DNA from: Scleroderma bovista
Taxonomy: Eukaryota > Basidiomycota > Agaricomycetes > Boletales > Sclerodermataceae
DNA length: 64,000 nt
Direction of reading: 5' to 3'
Assembly: GCA_037178675.1 (NCBI GenBank)
Contig: JAYMGJ010000093.1
Span: 1-64,000, forward strand
In this document: piece by piece, positions 9,912 through 21,808 of the stretch
Layout of the letters: each line of letters begins with the position of its first letter
Numbering within the stretch: the first letter of the stretch is position 1
Program-made: the position numbers and the translations under genes
Notes under the pieces: model-generated
What the model was told of the DNA's origin: nothing
The model's input: the letters and a program-made list of their open reading frames with translations, nothing else
Database searches by the model: none

Positions 9912-12900
9912 CTACTTATCAGTGGACTCCGATGTTGGGGAGCCAGCTGGACGAGAGGGAGGAGTAGGATTGCCTGTGGCAACGGCAGGGAGGGCGTTGG
10001 TTCGTGAATGGGATGTTGGGGCGCAATGGGAGTGGGGATGCTCTTCGTAACCTCCATGAGCTGTACCACCGAAATAAAAATCTGGTCCATGGGCAACGGC
10101 ACCCTGGCTGCAGTAGTTCGGGTGACCCACGCCATGGTTCTGCATGGTGGACGGGACGCGTAAAGCGCCCTCTGCGTACGGTCCGTGGAAGGATGGATGG
10201 TTGGACGGTGGGTATGCGGGAGGGTAAGGCGCGGCCGGATGGTTGTACCACCCTCCAGGAAAGCCGCCGCTGTATTCATAGGGCGCACCTGGCATATTCC
10301 ATGGCGGCATTCCTGGCCCAGGGAGCCATTCAATGAAAGGATGTTGCTGAGATGGGTGGATGGATGAATCTTGACGAGAAACAGGGCGAGGAACCTGGTA
10401 AGGGTGGGGTGGACGAATAGTATTGCGAACGATGGAATGCGAGCTGAGTTCTTGAAGGTCCTGGCCTTTCGTTGTGGATAGCCGTCCCTCCTCAGCAGCG
10501 AGGAGCCTTGCAGACACCGCAGGCGATGCCTCGCTAGATGGCCCCATATTGTCCGTATGGTTAGGGAATACCCGAGCCCGAAGGTTGAAGGGTTCACCCT
10601 CACTTCCTGCGCGGGTTTCGCCTTGCACAAGACGGGGTCGCGGGCGCTCAGCTTGATCTGCTTTTGGCAGGTCGAATGCAGAGGGTTCCGGGTGAGACAG
10701 CTGTGGAAAAGGAAACCCTGGGCCAGCTGTAGCATCACCAGTAGTACCAGAGAAGAATGCAACATCAGACCGCCAGGGAGCTAGGCTGTCACCCTGACCA
10801 ACGAAAAGGTCAGCAGCAGGACGGATGCCCGGACTCCCAGGAGCTGGCACGGGCGATTGCAGGACTGGACGGAAATACTAATTAGTATTGTGCATACAAA
10901 GTTAATCTTACGGACCTTGATCCTGTTTGGCATCACGTTTGTTGTCCAGGGCTTCGTGTGCGGGTGCACCATGAGACAGAATCAAAGTATGGTCAGAAGC
11001 CGAGCCCAGATCGCTACCACGAACAGCAGAAACGAGAGGAGTAGAAGCACGGTCCATAATTCCATCAGGTAGACAAGGTAACTGGATATTTTTGGAAACG
11101 CCGGCCAAATTTCCAGGAGCATCAGGTGAACGGGCGTTGTCGGAAACCATAGAGTCAATAGCATTATTAACAGCAGCACGCATATTATCAGAGTCGATGG
11201 GGGCGATAGTGGAATGAGCAGGAGCGGGGATAATAGGAACGAGCACCTGAGCAGTGTTAGTAGACTTCTTGTGAGGATCTGGAGCGTCTGAACGACCAGC
11301 TTTCTGAGTAGAACGAGAGGGGACAGAGTGATGGGTAGAGTCGATGAGCGCCTTTGCAGTGTTTGACTTCTTGCGAGGGTCTGGAACATCAAACCGAACA
11401 GCTTTCTGCGTAGAACCAGAGGGAACAGAGCGATGAGTAGTGTCAGAGATAACAGGAGTAAGGGCCTTGGCAGTGTCTGGAACTTCAGACCGTTTCTGCT
11501 CTCGATGTATATCCTCCTCCGATGAAACATACATTGGTGACGAGGGAAGGCGATGACGCTTGGTACCAGTGGTATGGGCCTTCAGATCTTTGAAGGCCAC
11601 CGTCTTGCTCCGTTTGGATGTCTGGCCCCTGCTATCCAAAGGTGGGACGCCGCTTTTCTGCTTTGCACCGCCTACTACTGGACCTTTCGCTTTGCACTTG
11701 CGTGTAGAAGGTTCTTGTTCGTACTCAGAGTCAACATCCCCAATAGTGTTCATCCTGCCGGCAACCTCACCATCTTCCATATCTACGTCACTGTCGACAC
11801 TGCGTGATTCTTGATCGGGCACGTAGTCATCGCCGGTTAACTCCTCGGACATCGAGCCGCTTGAGAGGGTGATGACACTGGAAGTTGCCACGGCCTTCTT
11901 CTTGGAGAACCGTTGTGGAGGGAACACACCAAGCAACTTCGTTGCAGAAGTGGTGGCAGATTTAGAGTACTTGCCACCGGGAACCTCTTCAATGCCGTCG
12001 GAATCGTTGACGCCCGATTCTCCAATGTCGACATCTATCGAGGGAAGCTTTCGGCTTTTAGTCTTCTTGATACGCGTAGCAGACGGGTTGGACAATCGAC
12101 TTGGTCCAAGATAGTCAATCGCTAGATTACAGAAAATGTGCTTGCCCTTTGAGAGTGCAGAGTCATGCGGTGGTGGTGCACTAATGACGACCTCGCCAGA
12201 TGACTGAGGAGAGACTTCCAAGGAAACAATTTTTGCGATGATAGTTTGAAACCATATCTCTCTTAGAGAACCGTTAGATTTTTATCGAAGCCGAGACATG
12301 ATACACCCACCAAAAAGCTTCCTGAGATGTTCCTTGACTTGCTCGCGAACTGGTCGCTCAGTTATTTCGACGATGTCGTCATCGTCGTCATCGTCCTTCT
12401 TTTCCTTGGCAGCGCGTTCTTTCCCTTTCCCTCCCTCAATGATGATTCCTTTGGCTGCATCAGCGGTGCCTTCGAAAGCATCTGTCATGCCAAATTACTC
12501 ACGTTCGTCCTTCTTCTCCTTCACAGCGCGTTCTTTTCCTTTTCCTTTTCCTCCATCGGTGATGATTGGTTTGGCTGCATCAGCAGTGCCTTCGAAGGCA
12601 TCTGTCAGGCCATCCAGAGATACCTTGTTGCTAAATAGAACGTCAGGCAATGGCACATGTAGATACACAATATTGACTTACTATACATGTGCTTTAAAAT
12701 GACCAATAATCTCATCTGTATCTGCACGACAACGGTGAAGAAAGAACTATAAAAATGAGCATTAACAAATGTTAAACATTGCGTGGAGACATACCCCTTC
12801 GGCACCAGGTGTAGTAAAAGCATGGCCTAATCCACCATCTTGATTGATGACCTTACCAGCCAAGATGTAACTGCCCTCGATTCCATGTGCCTTTGAAAGT

Positions 12901-14890
12901 GCAGTGAACTACAGCAAAGGTATTGGGTACGCGTCGCAGATGGAAAACCTGGCAAATATGTACCGTGTGATCTAGATTCCTTACGGCCTTGCCAAAAAGT
13001 TGCTGGCGCTGGGCAACCGTTTCGCCTATATCTTCGAGGTCGTCGTACTCCTTCCATGTTTCCAGAATTTCAACATACTTGTCAGGATACTCTTCTTTGA
13101 AACGTTGGTAGCACTCCTTCCTGATCTCTGTAGAGGGGTTACCATCAACTTTCCGATCTCCAGGGAGCCGAGCAAGTTCAGTTTCTGTGTGCTTCGTGAA
13201 ATAGGCGGAGTAGCGGTTCCAAAGGTTTGGTGCGTTGGAGCGCGAATACTGACGGTTATAATGGTCCTTGACCTGTTGCCACGGCATCCCTCGACTGGCC
13301 CCTAGTTTGGTAAATATGGCGTTGACCTCTTGAAAGCCCTCATTAAACCCATCTATGAGTGCATCTGGCAATCGCCCGCGAGTATACGAGGGGCTATCAC
13401 CAAATCCTTCACTTTCCGCTTTGAGGGTGTGTTCTCGAGAGGTCGGAAGTGGTCCTAAATCAGGTCCTTGGGACAGACGAGGGCTAGTACAACGGCGAGG
13501 AGTGGGCGTCTCAGGGCAGGAAACCGACGTAGGAGATGGTGGAATGATGTTTGTTGAAGGTACAGTCTAATTATATAATTAGTCAAATGTTTGCCTGCGG
13601 GTAAAGCAAGCGCTTACATTGTTAATAATATTCTCGGCACCTTCAGCGGGCCCAAAGCCCAATCTATCGAGGGCTGAACCAGGAGCTAAACCACGGGTGC
13701 GAGTCAATTTTGTCGAAGGTAGCGCCTAATTATATGATTAATCAAATGTTTGCCTGCAGGTAATGCAAATACTTACATCGGCAATGTTCCCAAAATTTGC
13801 GGGTTCAAAACCCAACCTATTGAGGGTCGGCGCCAACCCAGAACGTGGCTTGGCCAAGTTCGGGCACTCTGAGGATGGCGCTCTCGTGAGGGTGTCGAGA
13901 GGTTGGACGGATGGCGCCCTCGTGATGGTATCAAGGGGGTGAACAGATGACGCCCTCGTGAGGGTATCGAGAGGGCGGACAGAGGGTTCAGGTTTCTGAG
14001 CAACAGGTGTAGGTCGTGGAGTGTCATCACCCTCAGCAACTATGTTCACTTTAAACAGGAGGATCTTCATAAAAAGCAGGCGACTTACTTGTACTTGTAG
14101 CAAGAGATGTATCTGTTTGAACTTTCGCGGCAGCCTGGATGACAGGTTCTGAAAGGAATGGGTTGTCGTCGTCGGCGGCTTGAAAGTCCCCAGGCTCGAT
14201 TGGGGACATATGGCTTCGGCGGCGAGACGCTGCACGAACTAGACCAGTGTCTCGTGTAGTTGCCTTGATTTTCTGGCGGAGTCGAGTTGGAGTCGTCGCC
14301 AGAGCAGGCGAAGGTTCACGGCGACCACCTCCAACCTGGACGATGACAAAGTCATCTTGAGTGCTTGTAGATTTTTCAGGATGCGTTGAATGAGCTTCTG
14401 AGCATGTTGATGGAGATGGTAAGCGGTTGCCCGGAGGGTCGGGCATTCCTGGCTCATTGGAACCGTGCATCTTTTTCTAAAAGAAAAATAAATTACAGAT
14501 AGTGCGAGACATGGGAAGGATAGTACTACCCACCGTGGCCATGGAATTTTTCAGGTGCACAGAGGCGGATAAACAGGAGATGATTGCAACCAGCACTGCT
14601 GGGGCATCTTTAAGTCGGATGCCCATCGACGGGGATCTACTGAGGATCGCAATGCGCATCTGAGGAGTAAGGTAGGCCCAAACTTCCAAAGAAGCAGAAA
14701 TTCCAATCCGAAGAGTCAGCTTGAGATGGTGACGGCAAACTTCGAATGGAGAGGATGGAGAGGGTGCGGAGAGCCTCTGGGTGAGTCTAGGGACATTTGC
14801 TATAGTTCTGCGACTTGAATAGATGATAGAGTCGAACCTTTGCATCGTTTCATAAGCCAGATCTGCAGTGAAGTGGTCATCGCAAGTCAT
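9912..14890 (-). CDS. KDZ companion protein, multi-exon, low complexity (function unknown)
   Basis: A minus-strand gene is read from about 14890 down to 9912. Segments in order: MTCDDHFTADLAYETMQRF.. (14890-14477); a Ser/Pro-rich exon (14470-14051); an exon with the repeated phrase PLDTLTRA.S (about 13980-13860); a better-conserved block (13371-12853) with WNRYSAYFTKHTETELARLPGD and CYQRFKEEYPDKYVEILETW; an acidic/basic exon with a run of eight Asp (12488-12282); a 437-codon Ser/Lys-rich exon (12221-10908); and a Pro/Gly/His-rich tail (10850-9912). The WN.Y..YF block resembles uncharacterised proteins I associate with basidiomycete KDZ elements, but I know no function. Exon joins are inferred. 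Two tandem exon duplications are visible inside it. Confidence 0.5.
12411..12610. repeat. 114-bp tandem duplication inside the KDZ companion gene
   Basis: agcgcgttctttcc..ttcctttggctgcatcagc..gcatctgtca starts at 12411 and recurs at about 12525 with a few substitutions. It duplicates a coding segment ending TDAFEGTADAAK. Confidence 0.7.
13568..13860. repeat. ~160-bp exon-plus-intron tandem duplication
   Basis: taattatat(a/g)att followed by agtcaaatgtttgcctgc, a short spacer, cttacat and a segment ending in ccca(a)tctat(c)gaggg occurs at about 13568 and again at about 13728. Each copy includes a splice-acceptor/donor-like flank, so an exon with part of its intron was duplicated. Confidence 0.6.
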
Positions 14891-15214
14891 CTACGTGGTC
14901 AACTGGTCAGCAGTACATCGTGGTTAAGTAGTGCTGGAGTAGTCACGTTGCCAGAGGAGTCCGACCACAACAGCCAATCACGGGCCGAATAAACTTCCTA
15001 CTGAAAGGAAAATATAGCCAGAGCATCGAGGAATACGTTTTCACCTACAAAACTAGTTGGAACTAATCTACTACTCTCCCCCCTGTTGGATTTTATCAAA
15101 ATCAATAGGTATTACACTGTTAACAACCTGGGAGCGTGTATTTGCCTTGCATCTTTGTAGTTTTGTATGTGGTATCTTGTCCCTTATTGAGGTTAGCCTA
15201 AACGTTGCAACACT

Positions 15215-15956
15215 ATGGGGCGCACAGCTAAATACTTCACTCTCCACGACAGACAGGCCGCCGAACGCAAACAGAAGGCCATCTATGCATCCACTAGGTG
15301 ATTAATCTTGTTTGTCTAAAGTTCATTAAATAACTCAGGTACGTTTCAGAGGAAAGGAATTCCGGTCCATTCAGAATCGTCGTGCATACAGCAAACGTAC
15401 TGGTCGTCACCATGCTATCTATATGCCTGAATCCAAAGCCGTCCAATCCACCACCATCTCCTCTGCTCCGCCCTTATCACCAGCACTTATTGCTCACGCA
15501 ACGAAGTCTCTACCTTCATCGCCCCTATTTCTGGAAGCGGCTCAGAGCGCTGAGGCTCTAGATGAATCGGACCTCCCTCAATGGGAGGGGGAGCCCCCCT
15601 ATTCCTATGCCGAGCCTGATTCGACGCCACAGGAAGAAAGGTTCACTCACAATCTTGTTGAGGTCATGCTCGGCCGCCGGATCAGGCTGTCAAACGAAGC
15701 GAACGCTCAATGAGGGAGGCACTTTGAAAATGGCGATCATGAACTGATCTTGACAGAACTTATCCACAACATCACGGAGCAGATGGTAAGATGGTTGGCT
15801 ATATATGATGCTGTTGGAGAGGGTGTGTCTGGAGGCCGCAATGACCAAATGGCTGCATGTTGGCTGCAGTGGAAAGCTCGAGAGATATACAGTAGCACAC
15901 AAGAGGTATTGATATTGGAAAAGGGCGGCAATCCCTACGACGATAGTCCAATGTAA
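15215..15956 (+). pseudogene. Small KDZ-associated basic-region protein with in-frame TGA
   Basis: An ATG at 15215 opens MGRTAKYFTLHDRQAAERKQ; a 52-nt intron (15298-15349) joins it in phase to GKEFRSIQNRRAYSKRTGRHH and on through 15710. A TGA at 15711-15713 interrupts the frame, but the same frame continues as GRHFENGDHELILTELIHNITEQMVRW to a TAA at 15954-15956. The N-terminus (MGR..KY.T, then a basic, Arg/Lys-rich stretch) resembles short proteins that often accompany KDZ transposases in mushrooms and may bind DNA; this is inference. The sequence around the TGA looks like intact coding sequence on both sides, so this is a recent lesion or a codon that is read through. The gene ends one base before the convergent transposase gene ends. 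Confidence 0.6.
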
Positions 15957-18900
15957 CTACGTGTCAAGTGCTGGTATACTAAGTATAAGGGATTGCAGAT
16001 AACGACGAAATTCACACATGTCCATCTCACGCAGATTGGTAAAGTCGCAGCCACGAAGAACCGCTGCAACCTGAGCTAACACCCAAAGTCCACAGTCGTA
16101 ACCATTTGATTGCAGAGGTTTCAGCTAAAAGGAATTTTGAGCGACAACGTTTGCATAGATTCTGCAGTACTTACTACGACTGGGTGTGCAGACCAGCATC
16201 CCGGAGTATCACAAGAGATTCCAAGCCTCTTGGAGGCAACAAGAGAGAAGCGAGCAATTAGGTGGATAATGTCCTGTGAATAGTTAGCAACCACAACAAC
16301 AGAGAAACATCATGTTACCTTTATGTCATGCTTCCATGGCTTTTGCTCTGCGAGGCTGTCAAAGAGAAGAAGTTGCTTAGAAGTAAGCTTGACAACACAA
16401 ACGACCCAGTGGCCAGCCGGGGATGGCCGGTGAATAGGGAGTATCCATATCGACTTTTCCCAGTAACGAGTCCACGAGACATTGCGCCACAAGACATCGT
16501 CTTGAGCGTGATAACGGATGCGGGGGAGGTCGTGGGTTGACAGCACTGCACATTGCGCAGCGCTTGCAGCCAGAAATTTTGAATACAGAAGAGCAGAGCA
16601 ACCGTTGATGCAAGCGTCGTTCAGTCGACCAGTTGGGGATGCGAGGCGCTCGTAGTCGTCGGTCTCGAATGTCTGACGAGGGAATCCATCCTGCGATTGT
16701 CGGACGCGCCTTGCATAAACGCCACGGACAATGAGCGTCTCACTGTAGATGTTGATCGTGTCAACCGCAAGGGTCTGCAGGAACAATGTTTCTAAATAGA
16801 AAGGGATATACTTGAACGGAACTTACGGATGGGATGGTCCAAATAAGTTCGGCACTATGAATGTTCTTCTCAGCTTCGATATCACACGGGTCATCTCCGT
16901 CGGCATTGGAATGTTCTTCGAGAACGTCTTCCAAGGCAATTTGATCCGCATCCAAGATTGGTTCAACTGGATCAAAGTCCACAAGCGGTAATCCCGGATC
17001 TTCAGTGAAGGTGTCCACAGAGACGTCGCACAGAACTGGAGGTAGCCACTGCACCTCAAGCGGGGCCGCGGTACCTGCAAGGGATGAAGCAGTAATCAGG
17101 GCAGTGCGCGCATGACTGGCGTAATGAATGGTCGAAGCAAGCGGAGTAGGCCACCTTTCCTGCAGCTTGGCGAGGGATTCTCGATGTTGTTGAAGAAGCA
17201 GATAATACATAGAGTCTGGAGAGTATCAGTGCTTGAAGTCAATGAACTCTGAAGACTTACTTTCAGGCTGTCGTATTGCGAGTTCAAGAGCACATAATTC
17301 GTGGCCAAACCAGCGGCACATATTGTCAGCCTCCATTCCAAGCCGCCGTTGCTCTTCGAGACAGCAGTCAATTTTGAGGACCGCTCTAATGCCTTCCCTT
17401 ACATCAGCGTCTTCCAGCCACCGCGGGATTTCCCCAACAGAAGGAGTAACCCAAACATCTTCTAGAAGACTTTGGTCATTCCGTAAATCTGCCAGCTTCG
17501 TGGGGAGTGGTGAAGGAAGAGGGATACAGGATGATGCGTCGTATAACTCCGCAAGGCGTTCACAATACGTATTGAATTTACGAATGGCGGCCATAAGAGC
17601 TGGCTGTCGCTTGGCGATTGCTTTCCGGGTCTGTTGGTGGAGTTTTGTGCCTAGAAACCAATGGTCAACACTACCGCAAGGAATTCAAGGTTCAATGTCA
17701 CTTACCTAAGGTTTTCTGCTTACCGCCTACGGCACAATCAAGCTTATCCCATTCAAAAAAACTACCAATCGCTCGCTGTCGAATGTTCATCTTCAGATCG
17801 CGTGCCAATAACAGGATGCGGACAAACTCCAAATTGACGCCGTGGAGTTCTGGAAACCTATCATGGATGTTGAGGGAGGTATACAGGACATCAACCTTGT
17901 TCAGAAGGCGATCGTGGCCCCGTTCCAAGCTCTTGAGGGCTTGGAGGGTGTCCTGCGTCGCATCCTTCTCGATTATTGTGCGTGCAGTTTGTAGGGCTCT
18001 GTCAGAAGCCTCTAAGTCCGCCTGTAGCCCGAGAACCGTGTCTAATTCTTTCTTCAACCGAGCGGGCGCATCTAAATACTGATAAGCCGAGAACTTTAGT
18101 AACAACACACAAAGGCTTACGCGCCCGGAGAGAAAGTTGTGCACTGCATTGGTCAGACCATTGCTTCCGTAATTCCGGGATACCAACGCCACAAGCGCTG
18201 AGAATGCATTGTGCTTCATTACCTTGTTCAGTAACTCCCTTCTTCAGCTGCCGTCGAATCCAGTCTCCCAGGTCGGTTCGCATCTCCCATCCTATTGCCG
18301 TAGCATGACGATCAATGAGCCAGATGCGCCGCTGACGCTAAACAGGTATTTCAACTACTAAGTTAGTTGCTACAATGAAATAAACTTACTGATGAGGCTC
18401 GCTCAATGCCAATGAGCTTGATGAAGCATGACCAAAGTCGTTCCGTCCCTTCTCCATCTGAAAGACCTAGTCCCCTAATGATGCGCGGATTGTAAACGAG
18501 TTGGCACGACCACGCATGGCCGTAGGCATGCATCACGGTCATGGCAAAGCGGATGCGACGAACAATTTTATCATCAAGCATGTCAAACTTATCAAAATTA
18601 GTAGAAGTATATGAAAATACAAATGGCATACCTTTTCTAATGAACGAGCAAGAACACAACCAACGTCATACAACACAACAACAGTGGCCATAGATGGCAA
18701 ATAGGAAAAGAGGTGTTCAAGAAGTGCGACACTATACTTTTGTTGCTCACCAGGGCTGTCGATGTTGGCAAAGAAAAGGGGAATATCATGACGGCATATC
18801 AATGCCATGATGCCGGTGTCGTCGAAGCAGTCCATCGCTGCCTTCTGTTTGTTACCGTCAGCAGCTTCATACGAAGACTCACATTGATCAATTGCCTCAT

Positions 18901-20209
18901 CTGGAACTTCAGCATGGTGATGCCTCGGTGTCCGCTTACGTGCTCGTTGAATTCGCCGTCCGACCTCATCCACTTGAGCTTTTGGAATGAAGTACGCAGG
19001 ATCATAGAACGGGGGACAACTTCCCGCCGAACGTTGATGGCGATGGTGAAAGTTTCCGTCAGTGGCCACGTGAATATCACCACCATCGCTTAATGACCGC
19101 CCGAAGGTGTGACCTGCAAAGCAGGCAGGGCATCGTTGTATAAGAATGGATGCGCACGAGCCCGGGTGCCATTGTTCAGAGGACGTCGAGATGGGGGTCA
19201 GCAGGCGTTGCTCGGTAGACTGAGCGTGATTGAGATGGTTCAGCACAGATTGGCGACAACATTCTATGATACTTTCCACGCGGCGTTCGACCTGCACTTG
19301 CAAAACATCATACCATTGCACAGCATTGCCAATGCTACGACGAAACGGTTCTTGAATGACACCACCCTATGTGCCAAGCCTGTAAACGAGTGCAGAAGGT
19401 AATAGACATAGCACTTACCTCTTGTGTGGTCATCCGAAAGCCTCGGCGCTCATAGTGAGTAGTAAGCGCAGAGGCAAGAGCATTGATGGAGTCGCACGAT
19501 CGCTCAAATAATGAGCGGTAGAATCCGAGGAGGTCCACGGAAATGGCCAGGCGCGGTTGAGAGGGGGCAGTGGGGAAAAGGCCCGAACGCAGGAGCAATT
19601 GAGGAAGCGATGTGCAGGAGCAACTTTGAACTGTCACAGTGGCAAAACCTGAAATGAGATCAGTCTTCATGTAGGGGAAGGAAAATGTCACGCACGGTCG
19701 AAATATAAGCAGAGCAGGGAAGAGCGTTTGGGCTCACAAATTCCAGTCCCATGACAGCCGAAGAGCAGGTTGTCATGGTTTGTGAGTGGTTTTCTGATGG
19801 TTTCCGTTAGATACTGGAGAAACGGCTCGATGATGGTGGGGATAACTGCCATCCAGCTGTCATACAACCGGCCGACAGCCATACTTGGCGCAGAGTAGTT
19901 ACTGGCAACATCTTCAAGCGTGGGTTCATCAGCTGGGTGCTGGATCGTTTGAGTACCGTCTAATGCGTCTACAACATTTTCCTCCGGGGGAGGAGAGTTT
20001 GTACCAGATGGTGGAGGAGAGGATGAATTGTGATCGAAGAGATCGTTCAACTGTTGAAGGAGTCGTTGCCGTTTCGCACTTTGACCTGGAATGGTGACAT
20101 TAGTTTGATTTTTTCTCTTGTCATGCCGTTTTTTGGGACTGGAAAATTGCTGGCCCATGCCAAGCGTGGTGCTGGGCAATGCACGGCGGGTCCCAGGCCG
20201 GGGATGCAT
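15957..20209 (-). CDS. KDZ transposase fused to Ulp1/C48-type protease
   Basis: Many-exon minus-strand gene; stop at 15957-15959. N-terminal exon (20209-19688) begins MHPRPGTRRALPSTTLGMGQ. The next exon has a CSC cluster and LFPTAPSQPRLAISVDLLGFY. The catalytic region carries CPACFAGHTFG (about 19132), ATDGNFHHRH (Asp near 19060), ANIDSPGEQQKYS, VVLYDVGC (Asp near 18667) and YGHAWSCQ..LGLSDGEGTERLWS (Glu near 18452/18443), which fits a complete D-D-E set. Downstream is a helical region (18219-16761). The C-terminus is a C48 cysteine protease: LNDACINGCSALLY, GHWVVCVV (His 16411-16409), LFDSLAEQ (Asp 16360-16358) and QSNGYDCGLWV (Cys 16094-16092). KDZ transposases with C-terminal Ulp1 domains are known in Agaricomycetes. 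All catalytic landmarks are present, so the copy may be active. Exon boundaries and start codon are approximate. Confidence 0.85.
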
Positions 20210-20346
20210 ATTTCAGAGGTGAAGTGAAGAGGAAAAAACGCACCACGGACGTGCGATATCCGCAAGCATAACCAAGCGTAAAGTTCTCCAAAGAGGCTCG
20301 CCGAGAGCATCCCAGCGAGCTCTTGAGATGGTATGGCAAGGGTTGA

Positions 20347-20588
20347 GGACGCATGCGATGCTCTGAAGAGGGTGGGATGAGGGCTGCAGAATGGTGAGGC
20401 GAAGGTGAAGCAGAGGGAGGACGGAAAGTAAGCGCACCAAAGTGGTAAGGGTTCTTAACATGATTCAGGACGCGTGCGATGCTCTGAAGAGGGTGGGATG
20501 AGGGCTGCAGAACGGTGAGGCGAAGGTGAAGCGGGGGGAGGACGGAAAGTAAGCGCACCAAAGTGGTAAGGGTTCTTAACATGATTCG
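20347..20588. repeat. 121-bp tandem duplication upstream of KDZ transposase
   Basis: ggacgc(a/g)tgcgatgctctg..gttcttaacatgattc occurs twice in direct tandem (20347-20467 and 20468-20588) with three or four substitutions. It lies in the 5' flank of the transposase and could double a promoter or transposase-binding segment. Confidence 0.8.
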
Positions 20589-20714
20589 CCAACCTATTCT
20601 TAGCACTGGTCGGGAGATGCCGATGCGGATGGTTGATCTATTAGATAAATTGTTTTGGTCACAAAATATATATCTAACAGACCGCTATTGCTTCCGAAAA
20701 GTGGTGCCTAAGGT

Positions 20715-21415
20715 GGCCAGGGTACCGGTGTCACCGTAATATATAATCTGGCCTGGGTGTGGGTGTCACCATAGTTTATGGTTGGGCCAGGGTACCGGTG
20801 TCACCATAGTTTACAGTCAGGCCAGAGTACTGGTGTCACCATAATATACAGTCCGGCCTCGGTGTAGGTGTCACCATAGTTTATGGTCGGGCCAGGGTAC
20901 CGGTGTCACTGTAATATACACTCTGGCCTGGGTGTGGGTATCACCATAGTTTATGGTTGGGCCAGGGTACTGGTGTCACCATAATATATAATCCGGCCTG
21001 GGTGTGGGTGTCACCATAGTGTACAGTCCAGCCAGGGGACCAGTGTCACCATATTGTATGGTCCGGCCAGGGTACCAGTGTCACCATAATGTACAATCCG
21101 GCCTGGGTGTGGGTGTCACCATAATGTATGGTCGGGCCAGGGTACCGGTGTCACCGTAATATATAATCCAGCCTTGGTGTGGGTGTCACCATAGTTTATG
21201 GTTGGGCCAGGGTACTGGTGTCACCATAGTTTACAGTCAGGCCAGGGTACCGGTGTCACCATAGTATACAGTCCAGCCAGGGTACCGGTGTCACCATAAT
21301 ATACAATCCGGCCTGGGTGTGGGTGTCACCATATTTTATGGTCGGGCCAGGGTACCAGTGTCACCATAATATATAATCTGGCCTTGGTGTGGGTGTCACC
21401 ATAGTGTATGGTCAG
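20715..21415. repeat. Satellite A array (35-bp units)
   Basis: This continues the array at 8777-9360 across the KDZ insertion, same orientation, about 20 units. It ends at the solo LTR. Confidence 0.85.
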
Positions 21416-21808
21416 TGTAACGGACTAACTTTTTATCTTATCTAATCTGCGATTAGATGACATCTTATCTTATCGTACCGTAGTATCTTATCTAGTGCAT
21501 CTTATCTGTAGGTCTGTCTAGACTACAGCCTCGTGCTGTACATGCTGTATCCCTTGATGTCATTAGCATAGCCTTACCACAGGACGGCAGCTGTGCTCAC
21601 TGCCTCGTACAGCATACAGCCTCATGGGTAGCCTCGCACAGGACACGTGTAGTGTAGTATATATACTGCTGCAATCCAGCACCCAGAGGCTCTCCATTCG
21701 AGCTCTCTTTGGGTTTTCGCTCTAAGACGCTTGATTCCTATTTCCTCCTCAGAGTCTCAACGTGTGGTAGTTCTTTGGGTTGTTTGCCCTTAGGGTTGTC
21801 TCAGTCAG
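21411..21808 (+). mobile_element. Solo LTR of the chromodomain gypsy family
   Basis: The LTR spans 21416-21803 (388 bp), begins TGTAACGG, ends TTGTCTCA and is flanked by gtcag at 21411-21415 and 21804-21808. It matches the two LTRs of the full element at 32981-39328, in the same orientation. Internal recombination between two LTRs is the usual origin. Its putative transcript start region attcgagctct (21696-21706) matches the self-priming site of the full element exactly. Confidence 0.9.

Larger units (their letters stand above)
9353..20722. mobile_element. KDZ (Kyakuja-Dileera-Zisupton) class DNA transposon
   Basis: The element runs 9361-20714 (11,354 bp) and is flanked by ggccaggg at 9353-9360 and 20715-20722. 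The ends are imperfect inverted repeats: the left end contains ACCCTTGGCAGCAGTTTTT and CGGTCTTTAGATATAATTA, and the reverse complement of the right end has ACCTTAGGCACCACTTTT and CGGTCTGTTAGATATATAT. Inside are a transposase-Ulp1 gene (minus), a small basic-protein gene (plus) and a large low-complexity companion gene (minus). An 8-bp duplication and a fused SUMO-protease-like domain are typical of KDZ elements in Agaricomycetes. I looked for a TET/JBP oxygenase, which some fungal KDZ elements carry, and did not find one. Confidence 0.85.

Noticed and set aside
9361..20714. TET/JBP oxygenase gene inside the KDZ element
   Set aside because: Some fungal KDZ elements carry one, but I found no HxD..H dioxygenase motif in any exon here.
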